Below the pieces are notes generated by a model. The model ran no database searches, was not told the DNA's origin, and saw only the letters and a list, made by a program, of their open reading frames with translations. The translations under genes and the position numbers were made by a program. From the NCBI GenBank assembly GCA_963691815.1, contig OY829656.1:5473048-5537047 (forward strand): a DNA stretch of 64,000 nt, in the 5' to 3' direction. The first letter of the stretch is position 1. Each line of letters begins with the position of its first letter. Origin of the DNA: Echiichthys vipera. Taxonomy: Eukaryota > Chordata > Actinopteri > Perciformes > Trachinidae. Of this stretch, positions 26,203-38,301 are shown one piece after another.

Positions 26203-26674
26203 CGGGATCATTGACCCATCCACAGACAAAATATTTGTAGGCTCTTGTAAGGCCTTGTGAGCCTCTGGCTAGCCGTATAGCAGGAAGTCTGGAGACCTGG
26301 GTGACCCCGATCGCCTCCACACCAGGCAAAAAAAAAATTATAACATCTTTTCATGATACCTAATCGTTGCAGGTTCCTCTAACTATTTCACGGATTCACT
26401 TTCCATTGTTCAGTGTGTAGAGTTATCACTTACTGCCCTTGCGTCAAAAGTGACGCGATTGCACACAAGCGATTGTCTCACAACCACCTTTGCCAGGCAT
26501 CCAAGGCTCACAGAGCTCCACTGGTGTGAGATCTGTGCAGAGCACTGGAACAAAAGCACAGACACATCGCTGACAGTATAATGATAGCATCCAAAACACA
26601 GTGAGTCACTCTCCGTGGTTTTTATGACATGAAAACTACTTTCAAAATACTTATGTTAAAAAAATACAGAGCTA
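26203..26674. other. Intergenic, nothing recognised
   Basis: Non-coding sequence between two mobile elements. No identifiable feature. Confidence 0.5.
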
Positions 26675-26919
26675 CACTGTAAATACATGAACTGTAAAAA
26701 GAAACAGCAAAAAGACTGGCTGCAAAGTTTCCAGAGGGATACTGTGAGTTTACAGTATATTTAATGTATTTTTTACTTTAAAATGTGCTCTGTTTTTTTT
26801 TTTACAGTTTATTACATGTAATTCTGTGATGTGGTTATTTACTGTAATTTCACGGTATCCGTCTCGAATCTTTGCTGCCAGTTCTTTTACTGTTTTTTCA
26901 CAGATTTTTTTTTACAGTG
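26675..26919. mobile_element. Foldback MITE (ACTGTAAA ends)
   Basis: The left arm (CACTGTAAATAC, AACAGCAAAAAGACTGGC, GAGGGATACTGTGA) pairs with the inverse of the right arm (CACTGTAAAAAAAAATCTG, AACAGTAAAAGAACTGGC, GACGGATACCGTGA). The arms are about 90-100 bp and the whole element is 245 bp. No target duplication could be established. Confidence 0.75.
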
Positions 26920-27535
26920 AAGGGCCGTAGCCTCACATAATGGAAAAGTCACACCACACCATGCTATCTAGTTATAGATTATATGCTATAGTTCCACCCA
27001 CCCATCTAAGATGATGTGTTGTATCCAGCGACTCTTTTAATCAACTGAGATGCCAAATAACAGACAAGACCGTTGCTCATGTCAGTAACAATTCATCCCA
27101 GTATGAAACACTTCAGTCACTTACGCAAATGTGTCTTCTTAATTATGCATTTTCACAATACTTCAACAGTTTACATCAAACTGACTTTCTCCACTTGCAG
27201 ATAATCATTTAAATCAATTCATGGCTCAATTCAAACAGGTCTCTCTCGGTTCACTACCATAGGTATTTTTCTGAAATCAGGTCCCATTGTGGACCACCGG
27301 AAAGGGAGGGACCTCACCTCTCTATAGGAGCATGCTGAGCCAGCTATTTGGCAGTGTGCGTGCGTGCGTGCCTGCATGCATGCCTGTGTGCGTGCCTGCG
27401 TGGTGTGTGAGGTGACATTCTCCAGGACTGCTTTCTAAAAGGTTGAAGAGGAATGTGAAGGAGAATTTCAACATCCACTCAGAAATCTCTGCACTAAGCC
27501 GCTGGAGTTGAGCTCCACTGAAACCTCCTGGAATT

Positions 27536-27567
<32 letters not shown>

Positions 27568-28020
27568 TCGGGATTTTACCCTGGGGAGAGAAGATGGTTT
27601 CCCAGCAGAGCTGATATAAGTTGAGGAAGATACACTCTCTGCACTCTTTGTGTGTTTTGTTATAGTCCTTCCCTTCTCAGTATTTGACAGGAACCAAATA
27701 ACCATAAAAGCAGACAGCATGCTCTGTCCTCTGTCCACATACTTTTGGTCTGGATCTGTTTTGAGCCCATTAGTTAGTATGAAGAGAAATCGTAACACTC
27801 CAGCATACAGGGATAGTTCCGATAGTAGTGTTCTTCTAACTTTGTGTTGTCCTTTTATACCATAAATAAATAAATGTTCCCAGTTTGTGTGGAAGACTCT
27901 GATCTCAGCCCCATCCAACACCTTTGGGAAGAAGTGGATCACTGACATGAGCCAGTCCTGATCCAGACTTCTTTGACTGGGGTGGCCCAAGTAGGACACT
28001 GTGTGTAGATACATCCTAGG
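26920..28020. other. Intergenic, low-complexity patches only
   Basis: Contains a GTGCGTGCGTGCC-type tract (27350-27405) and a short (CA)n near 27550. The segment 27870-28000 (CAGCCCCATCCAACACCTTT) resembles the end of a common fish DNA-transposon remnant, but I cannot name it. The 27322-28014 minus-strand open frame has no recognisable protein. Confidence 0.4.
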
Positions 28021-28029
28021 ATGCGCTGG

Positions 28030-28957
28030 GACACATCATCAGTGATGTTATAACCTGAGATCGACGGGCGATTAGGGTCTCTCAACATCAGACACCCTCC
28101 CTCAGGCGACCCAGTCGGGGTGATCGATACCCGGCTTGTGCCCCAGCAGCGTTAGCCCACTTTTCAGACCTTTTAGTCCAGATCCACCTGGAGGCTCTCT
28201 CTGCAGCCTCTGTGGCGGACTTGACGGCTCTCCTTCTAGCAGCACCCAAGATGCCAAGAAGGATGTAAGCCCTGCACAGGGAGCGTGCAGCGAAGCCCTG
28301 ACACCCCACCTCTATTGGCTCACAGCGGGCTTTCCAGCCTCTCCTCCGGCAGTCTTCGATGAGCTCCTGGTATTTGAGTCGCTTACGCTCATTGGCCTCC
28401 TCCATTCGGTCCTCCCAAGGGACTGTCAGTTCCAATAAGAGGACTTGCTTTGAAGAGACAGATGTCAGAACCAGGTCTGGTCTCAATGAAGTTGATGTTA
28501 CACATTCTGGGTACTTGAGCTGCCTGCACAAGTCAACTCGCAGCGCCCAGTCTGATGCCGAGGAGAGAAGGCCGGCAGATGGTGTTGGCTTTGAGGGTAG
28601 CTTTTCTCCAGCTTTCACAAATGGAATTGACTTCCGGCTGCTGGCCTATTTGTTGTTAGCCACTGCAGAGATGGTCTCGGCCACTGCCTTCAGCACCTGG
28701 TCATGTCTCCAGCGGTAACGACCTTCTCCAAGAGCTACAGGGCAGCTGCTCATGATGTGCTCCAGCGTGCCTCTTCCTGGACAGTGAGGGCAAGTTGGAA
28801 ATTCGCTCTTCCCCCAAACATGCAGGTTGGCTGGGCTTTGTAGCACGTCATAGACAGCTTGGACCGTGAACTTAATGCGCTGGGGCTCTGCTTTCCAGAT
28901 GTCTGACTTACTGTTGCGGAGATCTGCTCCTCCCATGCCCGCCTAGAGAGTGCACCT
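28030..28957 (-). pseudogene. R2/NeSL-like non-LTR retrotransposon 3' fragment (zinc knuckle + restriction-like endonuclease)
   Basis: Read on the minus strand. The upstream half has a C-x2-C-x7-H-x4-C zinc knuckle (CPHC...GTLEHIMSSC, about 28744-28792). The downstream half has a PD-(D/E)xK-type endonuclease core (RPDLV at ~28480, LELTVPWED at ~28430). This order, knuckle then restriction-like endonuclease at the C-terminus, defines the R2/R4/NeSL group of LINEs. One in-frame TAG at about 28643-28645 separates the halves. The reverse transcriptase that should precede is absent: the sequence meets the BEL 5' LTR at 28958. It is a dead 5'-truncated copy. Confidence 0.8.
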
Positions 28958-29957
28958 TGAGAGCGCGCGTATCACCACCCTCTGCTCACAGCATGTTCTA
29001 CGGGAGAGCGCGTCACCACCGCTCGCAATACGCACCAGTGCAGGTGATCTGTATATACCGTAGAGTAATTGTAGCATGCGCGCAGTAACCCGACATACAG
29101 GAAAAGACTGGAAGCACACAGGCCACTGGTGAGCCCTCGTTTATCTTCAGATTTAACGTTCATTCATTCGCAGAGCGCGCCTGTCCTTTATTTAATTGAT
29201 GTTTGCGTGTGCTGGCTGAAGTCTCCTTTAAAGCGAGCGCGTTTATTAATGCAAGTTAAGACTTATTATCAGAGCGAATGTATTTAAGTTAAGACTTATT
29301 ATAAAACGGGAAAGATGCGCGCTTATTGTTTAGAATCTTTATTTAGAATGTACCAATACTTTTGATCCATAGCTGCACTGCCTCCTTTTGTTGGTTCTAA
29401 GTAAATGTTGAACAATATACTTATTATCATTGTAAAAACTCTCACACAGAAAAAATACAGAGCTAAAAGTTTACGCAAATTCAAATTGCATCATGTGAAG
29501 TTAAGAATATTTGAGTATTGTTTAGAAAAGTACTAAAATGTGATTTAAAAAGTAATAAAATACATTAAATGTAAACCATTAAACTTGTAAATATGAAACA
29601 TTAATTTAAAACCCCAAAATAAGTTAATGCTAAAACTATTCATTAGTATATATTATTTATTTAAAAGTATTGGCAAAAGCTAAGTTAAAACCACAATTCA
29701 TTTAGTAAGGATTAGAACAATTAAAAACACTAATTTGTTCTATTATTGTGCTTATTTTGTTTAATGTTTTCAATTATCTACTTGTACCGATCTATACCTA
29801 CTACTATAATCTACTGACTACCACTACAAACCCCAACCAACCACCAACCCTCAACCTACCACAAATATTTCTTCAATAAATGAGTGAATCCACCAAGTGT
29901 GTCCAGATCCTTCCCTTTCCAGTGGGGAAAGCTGTATGGGGCCAACATAACTTGACA
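28958..29957 (+). repeat. BEL/Pao 5' LTR
   Basis: Begins TGAGAGCGCGCG and ends AACATAACTTGACA. It carries a ~42-bp segment near 29044-29085 that is missing from the 3' LTR. A CTTCAATAAATGAG string near 29872 could be a polyadenylation signal. An open frame that leads into gag begins at 29880 inside this LTR, but ATGs at 30006-30012 are the more likely gag starts. Confidence 0.92.
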
Positions 29958-30005
29958 GTGAAAACCAGCGCCAAGTCACTGGACAATAAACAAATAAATA
30001 AACTT

Positions 30006-31700
30006 ATGAAGATGGCGGACCACAGATCAATTAAAGAGATGAAGACTGACAGGAAAACTGCCAAAAGACTCTTTACTCGCATGGTCAATCATGTCACCAG
30101 AACATATGTGGACATGTCCGCTGAAGAACTGAAGGACAGCTTCAAAAAGCTCACTCTACAAGGCTCAGAAGTCATGAAGGCCAATGAGGGACTGCAAGCG
30201 GCCTATGTTGCCCAAGAGCTCGGAGAAGAGGAAATGGCTGACATAGAAAAGACAGAGCTGGAGTCTAAAGAGGTCAAAACTCTTATACATGACAGACTCT
30301 GGACTGGATTCCGAGAAAGTGAAATGATGATCTCATTCCAAGCAGCCGAACAGCAGTGTGAATATGTTGCGTCTGCCTCGGCAGATATGAGTGTTGATTC
30401 CTATGAGCATTTACTGAGACACTTGGAGTCTCTTATTAGTGAAGCTAAAACCACGCACCAGAACTGGGTGCAGTGGGGCCCTGCAGCCGAACAGAGTAAT
30501 TATGAAAGCAGGCTAAAAACACTTCAGCTAACTTTGTCCCGCTCTGTGTCAAAGAAAGCTATAGTTATTGACGCAGCACGCCATAAAGCGGGAGGAGAAC
30601 ACAAATCCTAATCGGGCACTAACAGCTCAGTACCAGTCGCCACGATAAAATTAAAAGCCACTCCCTTACCCAAGTTCACCAGAAACAAGCGAGACTTTTA
30701 TCGATGGAGAAAGGAATGGGATGCCCTTCAGACCCAAGGAGAACCTTCTGGTTCAAAGGAAGTGCAGAAATTCCAACTCTTGGACAGCTTGGAGGACAAA
30801 GTCATAAGAGATTTGCGCCTCTCCACCTATGCTGACTCTCACGAGATCTTCAGTCTTGGAGAATAGATACGGAAACCAAGCCGCTATAACTCTGGAAATT
30901 GTGGATGAACTTCAATCCTTACCCCCTGTCAGAGGAAATCAGCCACGAAGGATTGTGGATCTTATTCAAGCAGTAGAAAAAGCCTTTTATGACTTAGCAG
31001 AGCTCGACAATGTGGATGCCATGAAAAACCCACTAGTCACAAGGTCCATCGAAAGCAAACTCCCTGAATCTATGAAGAAGGTATGGCTCACTTATGCCGC
31101 AGAGAGAAAGAATGCAGTAACTCCTTATAATCGTTTTGACAAACTTCACATGTACCTAAAGAATCAGGAGTCAATCTATGAGCAGTTGGAACAATTACGT
31201 GAAGAAGACTCTAATAAGGAGAGAACTAAATTTCATGTGAAACAAGCCAGGAGTAAAATGACAAAGTCCAATGATGAGCAGAGTACTTGCATTGTTTGTG
31301 GAGACAGCAGGCATAGCAAAAAACTGTACTACTGCAGGAAATTCAAAACTGCCTTGAAGCTAGCAGAGAAAAAGGAAGCAGTAAAGCGGCTGGGCTCGTG
31401 TACAAAGTGTCTTGAAATACATGATAAATTCTGCCCAGACACCACTTACCTATGCAAGAACCAAGCCTGCAAAGAGCAAAGCCAGCATCATTACCTTCTC
31501 TGCCCTGTAACGGAGTCCAAAAGCGGCGCCAGAAGAACACAAAGAACAGAAAGCAAAATGTACACCGAAGCCCAGGAAAACTTTCTCTCAAAACTGTCAC
31601 CTGATCTAGAACAACAATGCAGTGAAGCATTTTGTAATGTAGCACCCAGAACTCTGAACACGTCAACGACTATGAGCAATGGCCTTCTGGCAGAATATGG
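30006..31700 (+). pseudogene. BEL/Pao gag (capsid/nucleocapsid) pseudogene
   Basis: The first part is a charged, helical region (MADHRSIKEMKTDRK onward) ending at a stop at 30609-30611. The same frame resumes with a block typical of the BEL gag family (LPKFTRNKRDFYRWRKEW, about 30660-30720) until a frameshift near 30845. The continuing frame (to 31851) holds ENRYGNQAAI and a C-x2-C-x4-H-x6-C zinc knuckle (CIVCGDSRH...YYC) followed by further Cys-rich sequence. It packages RNA in intact relatives. Here it is broken by a stop and a frameshift. Confidence 0.8.
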
Positions 31701-32480
31701 ACTACAAGAGTACCCTGTGATAATGATGGTACTAAATGTCACCCCCAACGCGGGGAAAAAAATCGGAGCATTGATCGACCTTGCGTCCGACACCAACTAC
31801 ATCACACATAAGGCTGCCAAAGACCTGAAGTTGAGAAGTGAGATTGTTTAACTGGTGGTGCATGGTGTTGGTGGAATGGAAGTAACTGTAGTAAAACGTT
31901 ACCTTCTCAAAATTAGAGTCAACACAAATAAAGGCACTCAAAAATCCCACCAACTCATCTGTTATGGACTGGACAAGATCACACAGATCCACAGACACGT
32001 CTCTGCCAGAAAACTTCAACAAATCTTCCCAGATATCCCACTCCCGGATCTCGCAAGACCCAAAGAGATTAATCTCTTAATTAGTCACAAGGAAGGTAGA
32101 CTTGTACCCCAAAAGGTCCGCTCCGTAGGGGACCTAGTACTTTGGGATGGCCCTCTTGGCAAGACTGTAGGTGGCTCCTATCCTGGTCTTTTTGAGGAAG
32201 CTACCATCAAAGCCCACATGTCAAAGACACACTTCGTGTGGTCAATGAGAACTGCCGCTGTCAACTACAGTGAGCACACAACCACAAACCCTGCAAAGCT
32301 TTCCCATACCAAGTCCACCATCGCAAACAAAGATTTCCTGAAATGGTGGAAATGGGACAGTAAAGGAGCGGCCTGTGAACCCAAGTGCGGAGGATGTCGC
32401 TGTGGGAACTTTCCCGACTGGGGGGAAAGAGATTACCCTTGCAGAAGAAAAGGAGTTGGAAATGGTGAAGAATGGCCTGA
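31701..32480 (+). pseudogene. BEL/Pao aspartic protease region (broken)
   Basis: The retropepsin-type core ALIDLASDTNYITH lies at about 31764-31805, with the catalytic Asp in IDLASD. An in-frame stop at 31849-31851 follows soon after. The same frame continues through GVGGMEVTVVKRY to about 32490, after which the reading shifts into the RT frame. Confidence 0.75.
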
Positions 32481-33850
32481 CTTATGTAGCTGAGGGAGAT
32501 GAACACAGCAGAGAACCGCATTGGCACTCAAAATATCTGTGGAAGGAAGACCCAACAACTATGCCAAACAATAAAAAGGTGGTTGAAGCGACATTCCTCA
32601 GAACGGAGAAGCAACTATCCAAAGAACCTAAATGGAAGGAAGCATACATAACACAAATCCACGAAATGATAGGACGCAAAGCAGCAATAAAGTTATCGGA
32701 GGAGGTACTTAAGAACTGGACTGGACCAGTTTGGTGCATAAGTCACCTTATCGCACCCAATACCAACTCAGTCTCCACGCCAGCAAGATTGGTCTGGAAT
32801 AGTAGCCAGAAGTACCAAGGGCTCAGCTTGAATGGCATGCTGGTTAAGGGTCCTGATGTCTTAAATCCCATTAGAGCAGTCTTGTTAAGGTTCAGAGCTG
32901 GGACCTATGCTGCCTTGGGTGACATTAGCAAAATGTACAATTCTGTCTGGCTGGAAGACCAAGAGGTACACCTGCACAGGTTCTTGTGGCGAGACTCTGA
33001 AGATCAAGAAATTAATGATTATGCTGTAACCAGAGTAAACATGGGAGACAAGCCGGCCGGGTGCATTGCGCAGGTTGCCATGCGCGAAACCAGGAACCTA
33101 CCACAGTTCCTTCACTGTAAAGCGGAGAAACGCATTGTGGAAGAAGAAGCCTACGTTGATGACATTTAAACCTCTCACAATGACCTTGCTGAGCTGAGAA
33201 CCCTAACCTCAAATGTGGAAGAAAGCCTGAAATCAGGCAGATTTCATATGAAGCCATGGGTCTTCTCAGGGCAAGGTGGGAGTCTTATGCCCAAGAGTGT
33301 CAACATTGGGCCAGTAGTCTATCTACCCATCCAACTCACAGAAGGTGAGAACAAGGCCCTTGGTCTTGGGTATATCGTAGATAAAGACAAGCTCCATGTG
33401 ATGGTCTCAGTAAACTTCTCCAAGAAAAAGGGGAAAATGAGACTTGGATAAAAACCTAAACAAACAACAAGTAGAGTCAAGACAAGAGTCAAACACCAGA
33501 CCCACTTACCAGGAGAGAACTTCTGAGCCAAGTTGCTGGATTGTATGATCCCCTTGGCTTTGTGGCCCCAGCAAAGCAAAGGGGTGCCATTCTGGTCCGA
33601 AAGGTCTTCCAAGAAGCGAGGCTAAAATATTGCTCAGAGGACACTTGGGATGCTCCTTTGTCAAAAGACCTCAGAGAGGAAGCCATTAAACTCCTTGAAG
33701 AATACGCAGGATTGAGCTTTGTCCATTTCCCAAGGCCTCTCACCACTGGCAATCCCTGTGGAAAGCCATGCGGCATCACATTCTCAGACGGTAACAACAT
33801 GCATACGGTGCAGTTCTGTACCTGCGCTGGAGCAGTCCCAAAGCCAAACT
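32481..33850 (+). pseudogene. BEL/Pao reverse transcriptase / RNase H region (broken)
   Basis: Reads VWCISHLIAPN, ARLVWNSSQKYQGLSLN, LGDISKMYNSVWL and MGDKPAGCIAQVAMRET, then the catalytic YVDD box at 33152-33163. A stop codon sits two codons after the YVDD box (33167-33169). The frame continues at 33215-33451 (SGRFHMKPWVFSG). After a frameshift, 33541-33852 has YDPLGFVAPAKQRGAIL, a segment characteristic of the BEL/Pao A17-like region. Confidence 0.85.
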
Positions 33851-33972
33851 AACCCCTCTGGATCATAAAGGTGACCCAGTTTAGGCAGAGATGTGCGGAG
33901 CAGTCTTTGCCGCCCCCATCAAAAAGTTCTTTCAAGAGCACTGCCGTATCGAAGTAGAGCGGTGGTATCACT

Positions 33973-35513
33973 TTGTCGACAGCCAAACCGTCCTCGGAGC
34001 GATACAAACTGGCGAAACTGATAAAGATGGTAGCATGGATTTGGAGAGTTGCCAAGAAATTCATGCCAGTCAAAGCCCAGGACAAAGAAAAGTGGGAGGC
34101 AGTACAAACTGATGCCATCAAAGCAAGTGAAAGAGAAGATGCATTCAGGGACATCTGTCTTGCTGCACAGAAAGATGTGCACTTCCCTCAGACCACCACA
34201 GATAGACTGGTTGTCTACAGCAACAAATCTAGTGGTCTGTTAATGTGTGGAGGACGCATACAAAGCTACAAGGAAGACTGCAATGCCGTTCCCCTCCTTC
34301 CACATTGTGCTTGGGTCTCGACTCTCTTGGCCCGTGAAGCACATGATGAAGCACATGACGGAGTCGCAGGAACCATGCTACGCATGAGAAAGAAGGCTTG
34401 GGATATTCGAGGAAGGATTATTGCCCAAAAAGTTGTAAATAAGTGTATCATCTGCCGGAAAATGAGAGCAAAGACCTGCAAGCAAATAATGGGTAACTTA
34501 CCTGTAGAGAGAACAAGTCCTGCTGCTCCATTCGAGTTTGTGACAGTCGATCTATTTGGACCATACCAAGTCAAAGACGATGTTAAAAAGAGAGTGTCAA
34601 TGAAGGCCTGGGGCGTGTTTTTTTGCTGCATGAGGAGTCGGGCAATCCATGTAGAACTTGCGAACTCCTTATCAACTGAAAGTTTCCTACTTGCATACTA
34701 CAGATTTGTAGAGGACACCCAAAGAAAGTCTGGTCGGATCCTTGCACAAACTTCATCGGTGCCGAGCCTGTGCTGGAGGAAGTGTACAGCTATCTGGAGG
34801 GTCAAGACAAAAAGGCAGTGGCGGAAATTGCTGCGAGCAACGGAACATCCTGGTCTTGGAAGATCCTGCCTGCAGATTCCCCACATCGGAATGGATCTGC
34901 TGAAGCTGCAGTTCGTATAACCAAGAAAGCTCTGGAGAGTATTCAAAAAGGAACAAATCTCACATACAGCGAGTTCTCAACCACTCTTCAAGTCTCTCCT
35001 AACCTTGCAAATGAACGTCCTATCAACGCACAAGTGCAGAGTCATGAAGTATGCGTGCAGTACATCTCTCCAAACAGTTTGCTACTCGGCCGAGCCTCTC
35101 AAAGTGGAGACCTAAGAACATTTGACTTTGGCAATTACCCCTACAAGAGACTCAATGAAATGCAGAACCAAATTAAAAATTTTTGGAGGTCCTGGAGTTA
35201 ACTGGCTGGCCCAAACTTATTCATACGGAGTAAATGGCATACATCAGAGAGAAATGTCGCTGTTGGCGATGTGGTTTGGCTGTGTGACCAGAACGCACTT
35301 CGAGGTCAATTCAAGCTTGCCAGAGTCGTCAGCGTGAACCCCGACCCAAAAGGCATCGTCAGAAATGTTAATTTCATGATATGCCCAGCCAATTGTATCC
35401 CAACACAAAATCCCAAGGCTGCCACAGAGGATGACAGACAAAGACAGGCAACTATCCTTCACAGGGATGTGAGAAGATTGGTCGTCCTATTACCTGTCGG
35501 GGAGCAGTAGGGA
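33973..35513 (+). pseudogene. BEL/Pao integrase and C-terminal domain (broken)
   Basis: The HHCC zinc-binding part includes HDEAHDGVAGTMLRMRKKAW and CIICRKMRAK (about 34340-34470). The DDE core first Asp is in FVTVDLFGP (codon at 34549), and a frameshift near 34735 falls where the second Asp motif is expected. The third acidic residue is in PHRNGSAEAAV (Glu at ~34902). A stop at 35199-35201 precedes the C-terminal domain (WLCDQNALRGQFKLARV to about 35510). Confidence 0.85.
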
Positions 35514-35529
35514 CAAGTTTGACCCAGCT

Positions 35530-36537
35530 TGAGAGCACGCGTATCACCACCCTCTGCTTGCAGCATGTTCTACGGGAGCGCGCGTCACCACCGCTCGCAA
35601 TACGCACCAGTGCAGTAACCCGACATACAGGAAAAGACTGGAAGCACACAGGCCACTGGTGAGCCCTCGTTTATCTTTAAATTTAACGTTCATTCATTCG
35701 CAGAGCGCGCCTGTCCTTTATTTAATTGATGTTTGCGTGTGCTGGCTGAAGTCTCCTTTAAAGCGAGCGCGTTTATTAATGCAAGTTAAGACTTATTATC
35801 AGAGCGAATGTATTTAAGTTAAGACTTATTATAAAACGGGAAAGATGCGCGCTTATTGTTTAGAATCTTTATTTAGAATGTACCAATACTTTTGATCCAT
35901 AGCTGCGCTGCCTCCTTTTGTTAGTTCTAAGTAAATGTTGAACAATATACTTATTATCATTGTAAAAACTCGGAATTTATTGAATAATTGTAAGACCAAT
36001 TTGATTTATTGCTAAAAGTATTAAAAGCTAAAAAATACTGAGCTAAAAGTTTAAGCAAATTCAAATTGCATCATGTGAAGTTAAGAATATTTGGGTATTG
36101 TTTTGAAAAGTACTAAAATGTGATTTAAAAAGTAATAAAATACATTAAATGTAAACCATTAAATTTGTAAATATGAAACATTAATTTAAAACCCCAAAAT
36201 AAGTTAATGCTAAAACTATTCATTAGTATATATTATTTATTTAAAAGTATTGGCAAAAGCTAAGTTAAAACCACAATTCATTTAGTAAGGATTAGAACAA
36301 TTAAAAACACTAATTTGTTCTATTATTGTGCTTATTTTGTTTAAGGTTTTCACCTATCTACTTCTACCAATCTATACCTACTACTATAATCTACTGACTA
36401 CCACTACAAACCCCAACCAACCACCAACCCTCAACCTACCACAAATATTTCTTCAATAAATGAGTGAATCCACCAAGCGTGTCCAGATCCTTCCCTTTCA
36501 AGTGGGGAAAGCTGTATGGGGCCAACATAACTTGACA
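35530..36537 (+). repeat. BEL/Pao 3' LTR
   Basis: Matches the 5' LTR end to end (TGAGAGCACGCG to AACATAACTTGACA). It lacks the 42-bp segment of the 5' copy and has extra AT-rich sequence near 35970-36030. It is preceded by a purine-rich GGGGAGCAGTAGGGA that may be the plus-strand primer tract. Confidence 0.92.
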
Positions 36538-37139
36538 CTTACCCAGGGGGTGGCATGTATGTGCAAATAACATTAATTGACCATTTCTGGCTCCACTAAG
36601 TTACTCATATCTACCCTAGAGAGCCACAATAGACCCATTGTAGTCTTCCTATAGGGGACAGGGGATGTTCATGGGCAGACAGCAGGTCAAAGTAGATGTC
36701 ACATAGAAGTGGTGTACATCACCTGAAGACTGGAAACCTGAAGATTAACTTGAGATGACGTTCGGCACTGTCTTTTTCTGTCTGCATGCAACTCAAAGTG
36801 TGGATTTTGAAGTGTTTCTTTGTGTTTTTGCCTGCTTTTATTATATTTTTTTTGGAGTGAACTCTGACGTCTCTTTTTGGAGAATACTGCAGCTATCTCT
36901 GGTTCCTAATGTGAGTTAACTGCCCCTTTTGGGATACAGATGATATCTTGATGTTGTTTTTTATTTGGGGAACTTATTTCATGATTTAAAAAGGGTTTTT
37001 TTGAAAGCCACTTCCCCAATAAGAAAATACAGGGGGGATTCAATCGAAAATATCAATATCTCTAACAATTTGTTCCTGTATATTGGAGCTTTTTAGCTGG
37101 TTTCATCAAAATAAAAAAAATGCACTCTAAGAAACGTGG
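36538..37139. other. Unassigned sequence between BEL and Penelope-like elements
   Basis: AT-rich, no protein motif. It could be the 5' end of the Penelope-like element or an older repeat. The string AGTGGTGTACATCACCTGAA is reminiscent of a common fish repeat, without a name I can support. Confidence 0.4.
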
Positions 37140-38301
37140 AAGATTCAGAGGACATAGGATGGCTCCCCAATAGGGTCGAGCACAGATTCGGACTACGAAT
37201 GACAATAAGCTGAAAAAAGTGTACTTTAAGTTGTTACAGGTTGTCCATAACTCTGAAATCATTGCGGAGACAAAACGGACAGGAAAATTTCCTGTTGGTA
37301 TGTCCCGCCATACTACAAAATTAACTGCATGTATCAAACCTTCTTCCCCTTCTGAGACAACAAAACACCCAGCATTTGATGCAGACTAACATGTTGATTT
37401 TAGAGGAGCATTATGATGGCATTATGGCCACTATCCTCCAGGATCTGCCCCCGTATGATCCACAAGCATTACAAAAAGCGATTGCTTACGGAGGGATTAG
37501 ATACAAACATAAACTAACATCCTCATCTGTAACAACTCTGACTGCACTAACACAAAATACATGTAATATAGAGCTGCAACAGCCGCCTCCTCTGGAGGAT
37601 GAGAGGAGTTTGGAGGACTGGCTGGGCCTGGGGTGCCCAACTTATCCACCTGGGGATGCGCGGTCGTGTCTTGCCTTAAGTGGCGGACCACAGAGACTCC
37701 TACAGCGTCTCCCACGCACTAGAGCAAATTGAGACCCTAACCCTGACCCTGGCCCTAGCCTTTGGGCCCTCCGGTGCTTCAGCCCATCCCACCACCCTCT
37801 CCCCCTATCTCCAGCCGCTCCCCTGATGTTGCTCCTGCCCCTGACACTCGAGAGAGCCGCGCCTCTTCCTTGGATGTGGCAGCCCCCTTACGGGCTGAAG
37901 CGGGGATGGGACGCACGGTCACTGTGCAGGCGGAGATTCATGTGGGGCGTTCTGGAGATTTGGGGGAGGAGGGAGTGAGTGATTTGAGCCTACTAACATC
38001 CTCCTCTCCTCTCCTTGTGAAGAGGAGCCGGAACTTGAACCATCATCTGAAGTGGAGAACTTACGATACCCTTTCTTATGTCCCACATTTGATCTGGGCC
38101 CACTAGATGACACCGAGGAGTTGTTGGAGAGAGAGGCTGTTGATAAAACAGATAACAATACAGATAAGAGTAATCAAATGTTGTCGAATGTGGCGGCATC
38201 CAGTGGGTTGGTGGAGGAGCTCTCGGGAAGTATTATAGGCGGGGGAGAGGATCCTTCCAGAGAGGGGCCTCCTCCCACCCCAGAACCTGCTCCACAGGGC
38301 C

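Larger units (their letters stand above)
28958..36537 (+). mobile_element. BEL/Pao LTR retrotransposon, full length but inactivated
   Basis: About 7.6 kb with two LTRs (28958-29957 and 35530-36537), each starting TG and ending CA. Between them the order is gag, zinc knuckle, aspartic protease, reverse transcriptase/RNase H region, integrase and a C-terminal domain. That domain order (protease-RT-RNase H-integrase) and the motifs fit BEL/Pao. Several in-frame stops (about 30609, 31849, 33167, 35199) and frameshifts (near 30845, 32400, 33460, 34750) break it. By eye the LTRs differ by about 20 substitutions plus two larger indels, so insertion is not very recent. No flanking target duplication matches (CACCT versus CTTAC). 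Confidence 0.9.

Noticed and set aside
25867..26329. 127-141-codon frames on both strands
   Set aside because: They overlap the ATGG-tailed SINE-like repeat defined by its exact 9-bp target duplication.
27322..28014. 230-codon minus-strand frame
   Set aside because: No recognisable domain; composition follows low-complexity GTGC and CA tracts.
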